Notes: a model not told the origin generated them from the letters alone. DNA of 12,355 nucleotides from Candidatus Staskawiczbacteria bacterium (GCA_026395195.1 JAPLZD010000051.1:1-12355), one strand, 5' to 3'; positions 1 through 6,346 are shown, counted from the first letter of the stretch. Program-made: numbers and translations.

Positions 1-2
1 GT

Positions 3-1604
3 GTGTCAATAAACAATGGCGCTGCAAGCACCAAAACCAGAGATGTTGTTTTAGCTCTTACAGCCGGCTCAAATGTTGCCAGAATGTCAATTTCAAATGA
101 CCTTAGTTTTGTCAACGCGATGCAAGAGCCGTATTCTGCAACAAAAGCCTGGACGCTCACCGATGGCCAAGGCCAGAAAACAGTTTATGTAAAGTTCTTC
201 ACCCAATATGGAGTTGCCTCAAACATAGTTTCAGCAAGCATAAATTACAGCACAACAATTGGAATTGCAGAGCAAATTTTAGACCAAGTTGCTGCTATAA
301 GAAGACAAATTGCCGAGCTTTTCGGCCCGCAAACCCAGCAAATTAGTTATCCGCCAATTTCCGAGTCAGTCACGCAAACAACGCCGCAAGCATTGCAGGG
401 GTTGCAAATTATGAGCGTCAATCCTTTGAGCAAGTTTAATTTGTCTCCGGTCAATTCGAGCATCAGTTTCTTTGCCGACAAACTGTCTCAGCTCCAAAAA
501 ACTTTAGACACCTTATCTGTTGATGTCAGCAAAGTGCAGGATGTTAAAAAATTAAGCCAGACAGAATTGCAGCTTCAAGGATTAACCAAAACAATTCTCA
601 CCCAAGAACAAATTTTACAAGCCAACCAGCTTGCAAATGCTAATCAGCCGGCATCTGCCGAGGGTTTGCAAGCCAATACGCTGGCCCAAATTCAGGGAGT
701 TCCTTTGGCGCAATTAAGCGCCGAGGCAATCAGCAAAATGCCCAGCGACATGGTTTTTGCAAGAACTCCGGGCGGCTTGATTGATTTTGGCTCTGTTCTC
801 TCAGTAAACGCAAATGGCACAGCTGAACAAAAAATTACAGTTGTTTCCGGCAAACCAATTGAATTGGTAATAAAACCAGACCAGCCTGCCAGCAGGGTAA
901 CCGGGTTAATAACTTCCAAAAATTTGCAAAATGCAGAAAATACATTGCCCACCCAAGATGTTGTTGCAAGATTTTTCAGCGCTGCTTTGGCAGCTGCAAC
1001 TCCTGCTCCAGTAGCGCAAAATTCCTCGTCAGCAGGCCTGCTTGTGCAAAAGTTTGAATATGCCGAAGCCAAACCGGGCGTTTTCAAGGCAGAAATTAAT
1101 GCGCCGACAACTAAAGGCGAATACCAAATTATTACTATTATAGAATATGAAGACCCATCTTTGCTCCCTGCAGAAAACAGCATCACAGCAGTTGTTGACC
1201 CCGAAGGTTATGTTTATAGCCAGACATCTAACGGAAAATTAAGAATTGAAAACGCCGCTGTTTCAATTTATTGGCTAAACCCCGACACCAAAGAATACCA
1301 GCTGTGGCCAGCTGATAAATTCTTCCAAAAAAATCCCGTTGTAACCGACGACACGGGAAGATATTCTTTCTTAGTTCCGCAGGGAACATATTACCTTACG
1401 GCAACAGCGCCGAATTACTATGATTTTAAGAGCGATTCTTTTTCCATAGCAGGGGACAACGGCATAACAATGAACGTTGGATTAAAAAAGAAAGGTTTCC
1501 TGCCCGACTGGTTTAACTGGCAAGCAGTTATAGCCATACTGCTGTTTGTGGCGGTTGTTTTGCTTGCGGTAATGGTTGTGCATTTTATCAAAGGTCGAAA
1601 ATAA
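3..1604 (+). CDS. Large cell-surface protein, C-terminal part (5' truncated by window edge), C-terminally membrane-anchored
   Basis: The reading frame is open from the window edge, so the true N-terminus lies upstream; 533 residues are visible. Residues about 1-82 look like the end of an Ig-like repeat of the type found in bacterial adhesins (INNGAA near the start, later SNDLSF, then GQKTVYVKFF). Residues about 85-235 are Gln/Leu/Thr-rich and probably helical or coiled-coil. Residues about 400-495 resemble a carboxypeptidase-regulatory-like beta-sandwich, with the typical TDDTGRYSF and PQGTYYLTATAPNY segments (about 448-475). A hydrophobic helix (about 507-529) followed by KGRK gives a C-terminal anchor with a short cytoplasmic tail, placing the rest outside the cell. 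The exact role is unknown; adhesion or surface-layer function is inference. A small membrane-protein gene follows after 18 nt and may be co-transcribed. Confidence 0.8.
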   Translation: MSINNGAASTKTRDVVLALTAGSNVARMSISNDLSFVNAMQEPYSATKAWTLTDGQGQKTVYVKFFTQYGVASNIVSASINYSTTIGIAEQILDQVAAIRRQIAELFGPQTQQISYPPISESVTQTTPQALQGLQIMSVNPLSKFNLSPVNSSISFFADKLSQLQKTLDTLSVDVSKVQDVKKLSQTELQLQGLTKTILTQEQILQANQLANANQPASAEGLQANTLAQIQGVPLAQLSAEAISKMPSDMVFARTPGGLIDFGSVLSVNANGTAEQKITVVSGKPIELVIKPDQPASRVTGLITSKNLQNAENTLPTQDVVARFFSAALAAATPAPVAQNSSSAGLLVQKFEYAEAKPGVFKAEINAPTTKGEYQIITIIEYEDPSLLPAENSITAVVDPEGYVYSQTSNGKLRIENAAVSIYWLNPDTKEYQLWPADKFFQKNPVVTDDTGRYSFLVPQGTYYLTATAPNYYDFKSDSFSIAGDNGITMNVGLKKKGFLPDWFNWQAVIAILLFVAVVLLAVMVVHFIKGRK

Positions 1605-1622
1605 CTTAATTATTTTTAAAAG

Positions 1623-1982
1623 ATGATAATTATAAACAAAAAAACATTTTTTATAACCGCGCTCTGCGCTGTTGCAGGAGTTTCTTTGATTATTAACGGG
1701 GCTTTATATTTTGCGCTCGTGCAAAGCACCCATTCCTGCCAGGTAAAGCAAGTTAATGCAAAAGTTTTGGCTTTCAGAGATATGTTCACTGAAAAAGTTT
1801 TGCTGGATGAAAAAGAAATTGATTTTAACGCCAGATTATCTTTGGAAACAGCGGTAAGGGCCTTGAACGACCAGGAAATTTTTGACCAGTGGGAGCTGTT
1901 TACCCAAAGCCAAACCAAAGAAGATGCAACCTTGCAGGCAAAAAAACTGCTTGAACTGCTGATAAAAAAGACATCGCAATAA
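1623..1982 (+). CDS. Small single-pass membrane protein of unknown function
   Basis: This 119-residue protein is not recognised. Residues about 8-33 form one hydrophobic membrane helix preceded by INKK, so the N-terminus is probably cytoplasmic and the remaining 85 residues extracellular. That domain is charged and predicted helical (for example the Leu/Lys/Glu-rich stretch from about 55 to the end). It holds a single cysteine, near residue 39 just outside the membrane. The ATG at 1623 is the first in frame, comes 18 nt after the preceding stop, and has only an A-rich sequence (AAAAG) in front rather than a Shine-Dalgarno motif. Close spacing to the upstream surface-protein gene suggests one transcript, ended by the strong hairpin that begins within this gene's TAA. 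The open frame on the opposite strand here is a shadow. That this is a real gene is likely; its function cannot be assigned. Confidence 0.7.
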   Translation: MIIINKKTFFITALCAVAGVSLIINGALYFALVQSTHSCQVKQVNAKVLAFRDMFTEKVLLDEKEIDFNARLSLETAVRALNDQEIFDQWELFTQSQTKEDATLQAKKLLELLIKKTSQ

Positions 1983-2033
1983 TCCTGCTATTTTTGTTTT
2001 TTAAAATAATAGAAAATAAAAATAGCAGGATTA
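1980..2033 (+). terminator. Continuous 23-pair hairpin beginning in the stop codon (transcript end or stabiliser)
   Basis: Positions 1980-2002 pair with 2011-2033 around the 8-nt loop AAAATAAT. Sixteen outer pairs are perfect Watson-Crick and the inner seven include two G.U wobbles (1996/2017 and 2001/2012). The wobbles are pairable only in RNA made from the + strand; on the other strand they become A/C mismatches, so the structure probably acts in + strand RNA. No U-tract follows (AAAACC comes next), so it is not a textbook intrinsic terminator. It may end transcription with help or protect the 3' end of the upstream mRNA. It separates the surface-protein unit from the groES promoter. Confidence 0.55.
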
Positions 2034-2054
2034 AAACCACCACTTGTTTAAGGC

Positions 2055-2090
2055 TTGACAAAAGTCATTTTATTTCTTAAGTTATATTAT
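2055..2090 (+). promoter_or_regulatory. Probable groES-groEL promoter
   Basis: A perfect -35 consensus TTGACA lies at 2055-2060. The -10 box is less clear. TATATT at 2083-2088 matches 5 of 6 bases but gives a 22-nt spacer, and TAAGTT at 2078-2083 gives the ideal 17-nt spacer but a poor match. With either choice the leader before the groES ATG at 2106 would be short, roughly 10-20 nt. No CIRCE operator (TTAGCACTC with its inverted copy) is present, so HrcA control is not visible. Confidence 0.5.
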
Positions 2091-2105
2091 TAAATACAAA
2101 AATAT

Positions 2106-2396
2106 ATGAACATCAAACCACTTTCAGACCACATCTTAATTGAGCCGGTGAAAGAAGAGGAAAAAACAAAAGCCGGAATTTTTTTGCCCGAAACCGCTTC
2201 AAAAGAAAAATCAGAAGAGGGCAAAGTAATTGCCGTGGGACCCGGGAAAAAAACAGATGACGGCAAAATAATAATGATGTCGATAAAGCCCGGAGACAAA
2301 GTTTTGTTTACAAAATATGGACCCAGCGAAATAAAAATTGATGGAAAAGAGTATTTAATTGCCTCAGAAAGCGATATACTTGCGATTATAGAATAA
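2106..2396 (+). CDS. groES: Co-chaperonin GroES (Hsp10)
   Basis: GroES forms the heptameric lid that caps the GroEL ring and closes the folding chamber in the cytoplasm. The protein has 96 residues, the normal family length. It starts with the typical IKPLSDHILIEP strand. The GroEL-binding mobile loop follows at about residues 17-35 (KTKAGIFLPETASKEKSEEG), then GKVIAVGPGK, the KPGDKVLFTKYGPSEIKIDGKEY region near residues 61-83, and a C-terminal ESDILAIIE. It ends 126 nt before groEL, as in the usual groESL operon. The intergenic gap holds a repeat-built inverted structure instead of ordinary spacer. The ATG at 2106 lacks a Shine-Dalgarno sequence (upstream is AAATACAAAAATAT). Identification is secure from sequence plus context. 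Confidence 0.97.
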   Translation: MNIKPLSDHILIEPVKEEEKTKAGIFLPETASKEKSEEGKVIAVGPGKKTDDGKIIMMSIKPGDKVLFTKYGPSEIKIDGKEYLIASESDILAIIE

Positions 2397-2404
2397 TCGC
2401 AAAA

Positions 2405-2498
2405 ATCCGAAGCACGAAATCCGAAATCCGAAACAAATTCAAAATTCAAAAATTCAAAATTCAAAAGATATTTCGAATTTCGATATTCGAATTTCGAG
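2405..2498 (+). repeat. Repeat-built inverted structure in the groES-groEL gap
   Basis: The left part (2405-2433) is made of repeated ATCCGAA/ACGAAATCC units. The middle (about 2435-2466) is a degenerate tandem array of AAATTC/AAAATTC/AAAAATTC units of period 7-8. The right part (2474-2498) repeats CGAATTTCG-like units. The left arm (2413-2434) and the reverse complement of the right arm match at about 18 of 22 positions, so the element can fold as an imperfect hairpin with the A-rich array in the loop. Elements of this look recur, from memory, between genes in CPR genomes; copy number here cannot be judged from one window. Confidence 0.6.
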
Positions 2499-2501
2499 TT
2501 T

Positions 2502-2518
2502 CTTTTGCAAAGCAAAAG
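2502..2518 (+). promoter_or_regulatory. Perfect 7-bp hairpin at the groEL ribosome-binding position
   Basis: CTTTTGC (2502-2508) and GCAAAAG (2512-2518) are perfect inverted repeats around the triloop AAA, ending 4 nt before the groEL ATG. This is exactly where a Shine-Dalgarno sequence would lie, and none is present. In mRNA the hairpin could modulate initiation, for instance by melting with temperature, but that is inference. Confidence 0.45.
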
Positions 2519-2522
2519 TATT

Positions 2523-4172
2523 ATGGCAAAACAAATAAAATATAGCGAAGACGCAAGAAAAATTTTAAAATCAGGCCTAGATAAAGTGGCAAACGCGGTA
2601 AAAGTTACTTTGGGGCCGAAAGGCAGAAATGTTGTTTTAGGTGGGGGTTTTGGCAGTCCTACAATTACAAATGATGGCGTGACAATCGCCAAAGATATTG
2701 AATTGGAAGACAATGTTGAAAATATTGGAGCCGAAATTATAAAAGAAGTAGCTTCAAAAACAAATGATGTTGCCGGAGACGGCACAACCTCGGCTGTTTT
2801 GTTGACTCAGGCAATTGCTACCGAAGGCTTGAAAAATGTGGCAGCCGGAGCCAATCCTCTGGCTTTAAGAAAAGGAATCATAAAAGCCAAAGACGCAGTT
2901 GTCGCAGCATTAAAAGAAATGTCAAAACCAATTTCTACAAAAGAGGAAAAAGCCCAGGTTGCAATAATTTCAGCGCAGGACGTTGAAATGGGGAATTTGA
3001 TTGCCGAAGTTATGGAAGAAGTCGGCAAAGACGGAGTAATTACAACAGAAGAATCAAAAACATTCGGCTTGTCAAAAGAAATTGTAAAAGGCTTGCAGTT
3101 TGACAGGGGATATGTTTCAGGATACATGGTCACCAACACAGAAAAAATGGAGTCGTCTTTGGAAGAGCCGTATATTTTAATTACAGACAAAAAAATCAGC
3201 TCATTGCAGGAAATTTTGCCATTGCTGGAAAAATTGGTAAAAGCCGGAAAAAAAGAACTGGTTATTATTGCCGATGATGTTGACGGCGACGCTTTGACAA
3301 CTTTGATTGTAAATAAAATTAGGGGAATTTTTTCAGCTTTGGCCGTTAAAGCTCCGGGATTTGGCGACAGAAAAAAAGAAATGTTGGAAGACATTGCCAT
3401 TGTCACCGGAGCCGAAGTAATTTCTGACGAAAAAGGCATGAAATTGGAAAATGTTGAATTGGAAATGCTTGGGCAGGCAAGACGTGTAATTTCGACAAAA
3501 GAAAACACAACAATTGTTGAAGGAAAAGGTAAAAAAGAAGAAATAGAAAAAAGAATTTCAGCCATTAAAAAAGAAATAGAATTAGCAACTTCGGATTTTG
3601 ACAAAGAAAAATTGCAGGAAAGATTGGCAAAACTTTCAGGAGGAGTGGGAGTTATAAAAGTTGGAGCTGCTACAGAAGTTGAGCAAAAAGCCAAACAGCA
3701 TAAGTTGGAAGACGCTTTGCATGCGACAAGAGCAGCGGTTGAAGAAGGAATTGTGCCCGGAGGCGGAGTTGCTTTATTGCGAACTTTACCGGCTTTGTCC
3801 GCCCTAGGTGGACCCGCCTCGGGCGGGGAAGTCAGCGGTGATGAACTTACCGGGGTTCGTATCTTAATGCGTGCCATTGAAGAACCAATTAGGCAAATTT
3901 CAGAAAACGCAGGGGTTGATGGAGCAGTTGTTGTTCAAAAAGTAAAAGAGGGCTCTGGTGACTTTGGATTTAATGCCCAGACGATGATTTATGAAGATTT
4001 AATAAAGGCAGGAGTTGTTGACCCTACAAAAGTTGTGCGCACTGCTTTAGAAAACGCGGTTTCAGCAGCAAGTATGCTTTTAACAACCGAAGCAGTTGTT
4101 TCCGAATTGCCCAAAAAAGATGATGGCCACGGCCACGCCATGCCCAACCCAATGATGGGCGGCGACTACTAA
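2523..4172 (+). CDS. groEL: Chaperonin GroEL (Hsp60)
   Basis: GroEL is the ATP-driven double-ring chamber that folds cytoplasmic proteins with GroES. From the ATG at 2523 (MAKQIKYSEDARK) it has 549 residues, the usual length. A longer frame from the TTG at 2505 would start inside the upstream hairpin and is not preferred. Visible signatures are the equatorial ATP-binding segment VTLGPKGRNVVL (28-39), the catalytic-loop motif VAGDGTTSA (83-91, with D86), the HATRAAVEEG segment with D397 just before it, and GGGV at 413-416. The C-terminal tail is His/Met/Gly-containing (DGHGHAMPNPMMGGDY) instead of a long GGM repeat. Residues about 425-438 (ALGGPASGGEVSGD) form an insertion some six residues longer than in the E. 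coli protein as recalled, encoded by a GC-rich palindrome. An intrinsic terminator follows immediately. Confidence 0.98.
   Translation: MAKQIKYSEDARKILKSGLDKVANAVKVTLGPKGRNVVLGGGFGSPTITNDGVTIAKDIELEDNVENIGAEIIKEVASKTNDVAGDGTTSAVLLTQAIATEGLKNVAAGANPLALRKGIIKAKDAVVAALKEMSKPISTKEEKAQVAIISAQDVEMGNLIAEVMEEVGKDGVITTEESKTFGLSKEIVKGLQFDRGYVSGYMVTNTEKMESSLEEPYILITDKKISSLQEILPLLEKLVKAGKKELVIIADDVDGDALTTLIVNKIRGIFSALAVKAPGFGDRKKEMLEDIAIVTGAEVISDEKGMKLENVELEMLGQARRVISTKENTTIVEGKGKKEEIEKRISAIKKEIELATSDFDKEKLQERLAKLSGGVGVIKVGAATEVEQKAKQHKLEDALHATRAAVEEGIVPGGGVALLRTLPALSALGGPASGGEVSGDELTGVRILMRAIEEPIRQISENAGVDGAVVVQKVKEGSGDFGFNAQTMIYEDLIKAGVVDPTKVVRTALENAVSAASMLLTTEAVVSELPKKDDGHGHAMPNPMMGGDY
3813..3827 (+). 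repeat. GC-rich palindrome inside groEL, in frame
   Basis: CCCGCC (3813-3818), spacer TCG, GGCGGG (3822-3827) is a perfect inverted repeat within AT-rich coding sequence. It encodes Pro-Ala-Ser-Gly-Gly and coincides with extra residues in an equatorial-domain loop of GroEL. Its right side, GGGCGGGGAAGT, closely matches the right side of a second palindrome in dnaG (GGGCGGGGAGGT near 11585-11596). It may be a dispersed palindromic element tolerated in a surface loop. Confidence 0.55.
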
Positions 4173-4183
4173 ATTAAAACTTT

Positions 4184-4214
4184 GAAACTCCCTCTTGAAT
4201 TCGGGGGAGTTTTT
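4184..4214 (+). terminator. Intrinsic terminator after groEL
   Basis: AAACTCCC (4185-4192) pairs perfectly with GGGAGTTT (4205-4212). A U.G and a C-G pair extend the stem inward to an 8-nt loop (TTGAATTC), and the run TTTTTGTTT follows from 4210. It begins 12 nt after the groEL stop and is a textbook rho-independent terminator ending the groES-groEL transcript. Confidence 0.85.
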
Positions 4215-4217
4215 GTT

Positions 4218-4223
4218 TATTAT
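4218..4223 (+). promoter_or_regulatory. Possible -10 box for the zinc-ribbon gene, leaderless arrangement
   Basis: TATTAT (5 of 6 to TATAAT) lies directly after the groEL terminator and ends 6 nt before the ATG at 4230. A transcript from it would start at or next to the A of the ATG. A clear -35 box cannot be pointed to because the terminator stem occupies that region. The need for a new promoter after a strong terminator supports the call. Confidence 0.35.
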
Positions 4224-4229
4224 AGAAGT

Positions 4230-4760
4230 ATGGAGTGTCCAAATGACGGCGAACAATTAGAAAAAATGCTGTTTTATAATGTGGAAGTTGATTATTGCCC
4301 CAAGTGTTTGGGTATTTGGTTTGATAAAGACGAATTAAGGCTGGCAAAAGACGATGAAGACAAAAATTTGAATTGGTTAGACATTGATTTGTGGAGAGAT
4401 AAAAAGAAATTTCACGTGGCGCGTGGGGACAAGCATTGTCCTGTTGACAGAGCGGGCTTAATGGAGGTTAAGTATGATGAGGCCAAAATAAAAGTTGATT
4501 TTTGCAAAATGTGTCAGGGAGTTTGGTTAGACAGGGGAGAATTCAAGCAGATTATTAATTATTTAAAGAGGAGATCAGACTATGAAATTTTGCATCATTT
4601 CAGTAAAAACCTCGTAGTACAATTATGGGAAGTTTTTTCGGGACCTGAAGGTTTTAGGTCTGAATTAGAAGATTTTTTCACACTTTTAAAATTATTTAAT
4701 TACAAATTTATCACTCAGCATCCTCATATAGAGGAGCTGATTGATGATTTGCCAAAATAA
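4230..4760 (+). CDS. Double zf-TFIIB zinc-ribbon protein
   Basis: This 176-residue protein contains two zf-TFIIB-type zinc ribbons (Pfam-type family, normally small proteins of unknown molecular role). The first is MECPNDG...YCPKCLGIWFDKDEL at residues 2-36, with C3, C23 and C26 and the characteristic D6. The second is HCPVDR...FCKMCQGVWLDRGEF at 69-105, with C70, D73, C92 and C95. Residues about 110-176 form a helical tail with no membrane segment, so a soluble cytoplasmic protein is likely. The ATG at 4230 is chosen because the longer frame from the TTG at 4182 would be encoded by the groEL terminator hairpin, and the zinc-ribbon homology starts right at this Met. It ends 2 nt before lemA, so co-transcription with lemA and htpX is likely. 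The domain call is firm; the cellular role is unknown. Confidence 0.88.
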   Translation: MECPNDGEQLEKMLFYNVEVDYCPKCLGIWFDKDELRLAKDDEDKNLNWLDIDLWRDKKKFHVARGDKHCPVDRAGLMEVKYDEAKIKVDFCKMCQGVWLDRGEFKQIINYLKRRSDYEILHHFSKNLVVQLWEVFSGPEGFRSELEDFFTLLKLFNYKFITQHPHIEELIDDLPK

Positions 4761-4762
4761 AC

Positions 4763-5320
4763 ATGAGCATAATTTTGTGGATTATTTTAGCCGTTGTCGT
4801 GGTTGTTATTTTATGGATAATAGCTGTTTTCAATGGTTTGGTGGTGCTAAAAAATAGGGCGAAAGAGGCTTTGTCCGACATTGATGTTCAGACAAAAAGA
4901 AGGTATGATTTAATTCCAAATTTAGTTGAAACTGTAAAGGGCTATGCCGCTCACGAAAAAGAAGTTTTTGAAAAGGTAACTGCGGCGCGGGCCGCTGCTA
5001 TGAGCGCTACGGGGCTCTCAGGCAAGGCAGAGGCTGAAAACGCCCTTTCTGGCACCTTAAAAAGTTTGTTTGCTGTAGCTGAAAATTACCCTGATTTGAA
5101 GGCCTCCACCAACTTTTTGCAATTGCAAAACGAGCTTACCGACACAGAAGACAAAATTCAGGCAGCGCGCAGGTTTTACAACACAAATGTCAGGGATTTG
5201 AATATCAAAACTGAAAGCTTCCCTGCGAATTTAATTGCCAGTGGGTTTGGATTTAAAGAAATGGAATTATTTCAGACAGCCAACGAAGCAGAAAAACAAC
5301 CGGTTTCAGTAAAATTCTAA
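4763..5320 (+). CDS. lemA: LemA family membrane protein
   Basis: LemA proteins are small membrane-anchored helical-bundle proteins of uncertain function, often encoded beside membrane proteases such as HtpX. This one has 185 residues, the usual length. A single N-terminal membrane helix (about 4-28) is followed by the conserved NRAKEALSDIDVQTKRRYDLIPNLVETVKGYA block (31-62), the family's most typical stretch, and by AHEKEVFEKVTAARAAAM. The later conserved part includes LQNELTDTEDKIQAARRFYN (about 122-141) and the C-terminal NLIASGFGFKEMELF. The ATG comes 2 nt after the zinc-ribbon gene. Its stop overlaps the htpX ATG as TAATG, suggesting translational coupling with the protease. The family assignment is secure; the job in proteolysis or envelope stress is inferred from the neighbour. 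Confidence 0.95.
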   Translation: MSIILWIILAVVVVVILWIIAVFNGLVVLKNRAKEALSDIDVQTKRRYDLIPNLVETVKGYAAHEKEVFEKVTAARAAAMSATGLSGKAEAENALSGTLKSLFAVAENYPDLKASTNFLQLQNELTDTEDKIQAARRFYNTNVRDLNIKTESFPANLIASGFGFKEMELFQTANEAEKQPVSVKF

Positions 5321-6225
5321 TGGCGTCAATTTACACACAAGCCGATTCTAATACAAGAAAAACCTGGTTTTTATTAACTGGGTTTTTGGTCTTTATCATA
5401 GCTTTAGGCTGGCTTTTTAGTTATGAATTAAACAGCAGTGCAATTTTATATTTCGCAGTTTTTTTGAGCATTTTTATGAGTTTTTCAAGCTATTGGTGGT
5501 CAGATAAAATTGTTTTGGGAATGTACCGGGCGCAACCGATAGAAAAAAAAGATAATCCTCAGCTTTATAATGTTGTTGAAAATTTGTGCATTACAGCTGG
5601 TTTGCCTTTGCCAAAAATTTACATTATTCCCGAAGCCCAGCCGAATGCTTTTGCCACCGGACGGGATAAAAATCACGCGGTTGTTGCTGTAACGCAAGGG
5701 CTTTTAAATCGTTTGGATAAAACAGAATTGCAGGGAGTTTTGGCGCACGAATTGTCGCACATTGGAAATAAAGATATGTTGTTGTCCACAGTTGTTGCGG
5801 TTTTAGCTGGAGTTGTGGCGATGCTGGCAAATATGTTTATGCGAATTAGTTTTTGGGGCGGCAGGCGAAGGTCAAATGATGACAACGGAAATATTGGATT
5901 AATTTTAATGGTGCTGGGAATTTTTGCAGCCATTTTGGCTCCAATAGCAGCTACTTTGGTTCAGCTGGCAATTTCCAGAAAAAGAGAATTTTTGGCAGAT
6001 GCCGACGGCGCTTTATTAACCAGATTTCCCGAAGGTTTGGCCCGCGCTTTAGAAAAAATTTCTTCAGACCCGACTCCAATGCGGATTACAAATGATGCTT
6101 CCAGCTCTTTGTTTATTGATTCGCCATACAAAGGCCAGCAAAAAACTCACTGGTTTTCGAAATTGTTTTCTACCCATCCGCCAATTGAAGACAGAATAAA
6201 AGCATTAAGGGACATGGAAGTTTAA
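5320..6225 (+). CDS. htpX: Membrane zinc metalloprotease HtpX (M48 family)
   Basis: HtpX is an integral-membrane M48 zinc endopeptidase that degrades damaged or misassembled membrane proteins. The protein has 301 residues, close to the family norm. Two membrane helices lie at about 15-35 and 41-60. The substrate-groove motif NAFATG is at 109-114. The catalytic motif LAHELSHIGNKD carries H143, E144 and H147. Two further hydrophobic segments lie at about 153-175 and 191-215. The third zinc ligand is E223 in KREFLADADGA, and the typical STHPPIEDRI is at 284-293. All catalytic residues are intact. The start overlaps the lemA stop by one base (TAATG), so the two are probably translated as a coupled pair. 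A tRNA-Ser gene begins 20 nt after the stop, with no terminator visible between. Confidence 0.96.
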   Translation: MASIYTQADSNTRKTWFLLTGFLVFIIALGWLFSYELNSSAILYFAVFLSIFMSFSSYWWSDKIVLGMYRAQPIEKKDNPQLYNVVENLCITAGLPLPKIYIIPEAQPNAFATGRDKNHAVVAVTQGLLNRLDKTELQGVLAHELSHIGNKDMLLSTVVAVLAGVVAMLANMFMRISFWGGRRRSNDDNGNIGLILMVLGIFAAILAPIAATLVQLAISRKREFLADADGALLTRFPEGLARALEKISSDPTPMRITNDASSSLFIDSPYKGQQKTHWFSKLFSTHPPIEDRIKALRDMEV

Positions 6226-6245
6226 AAAAGTTAAGCAAAATTTAA

Positions 6246-6330
6246 GGAAGGGTGTGTGAGTGGCTTAAACAAACGGCTTGGAAAGCCGTGCTTCGAAAGA
6301 GGCTCGTGGGTTCGAATCCCACCCCTTCCG
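6246..6330 (+). tRNA. tRNA-Ser, anticodon GGA
   Basis: A full cloverleaf of 85 nt can be drawn. The acceptor stem is GGAAGGG (6246-6252) with CCCTTCC (6323-6329) and discriminator G6330. There is a short D stem TGT/ACA, and the anticodon stem ACGGC/GCCGT (6273-6277/6285-6289) encloses the loop TTGGAAA with GGA at 6280-6282, reading UCC and UCU. The long class II variable arm GCTTC-GAAA-GAGGC (6290-6303) is typical of tRNA-Ser. The T arm is GTGGG-TTCGAAT-CCCAC (6306-6322). CCA is not encoded (CCG follows), so the tail must be added enzymatically. It sits between htpX (20 nt) and an amidase gene (16 nt). Confidence 0.97.
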
Positions 6331-6346
6331 CCGAAGAATTGCGCCA

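Noticed and set aside
692..1186. Open frame on the - strand inside the surface-protein gene
   Set aside because: No domain or start context, and the + strand frame is supported by domain structure and a C-terminal anchor.
1983..2105. CIRCE operator for HrcA upstream of groES
   Set aside because: No TTAGCACTC or its inverted copy is present; the only inverted repeat is the AATCCTGC hairpin.
2435..2466. ATTCAAAA-type array considered as a CRISPR
   Set aside because: Units are 7-8 nt with no unique spacers; it is a simple degenerate tandem repeat.
2090..2785. Open frame on the - strand across groES, the intergenic repeat and early groEL
   Set aside because: Its middle is translated repeat (for example SDFGFRASDF) and both ends are antisense to conserved genes.
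2807..3877. Long open frame on the - strand antisense to groEL (356 codons)
   Set aside because: Ser/Phe/Pro-rich low-complexity translation with no recognisable domain, lying wholly opposite a conserved gene; it is a composition shadow.
4182..4229. N-terminal extension of the zinc-ribbon protein from a TTG
   Set aside because: Those codons are the groEL terminator hairpin and its U-tract; homology begins at the ATG at 4230.
6278..6346. N-terminal extension of the amidase
   Set aside because: It is translated from the tRNA-Ser gene (ARGFESHPF is a typical tRNA translation artefact); the signal anchor starts at the ATG at 6347.
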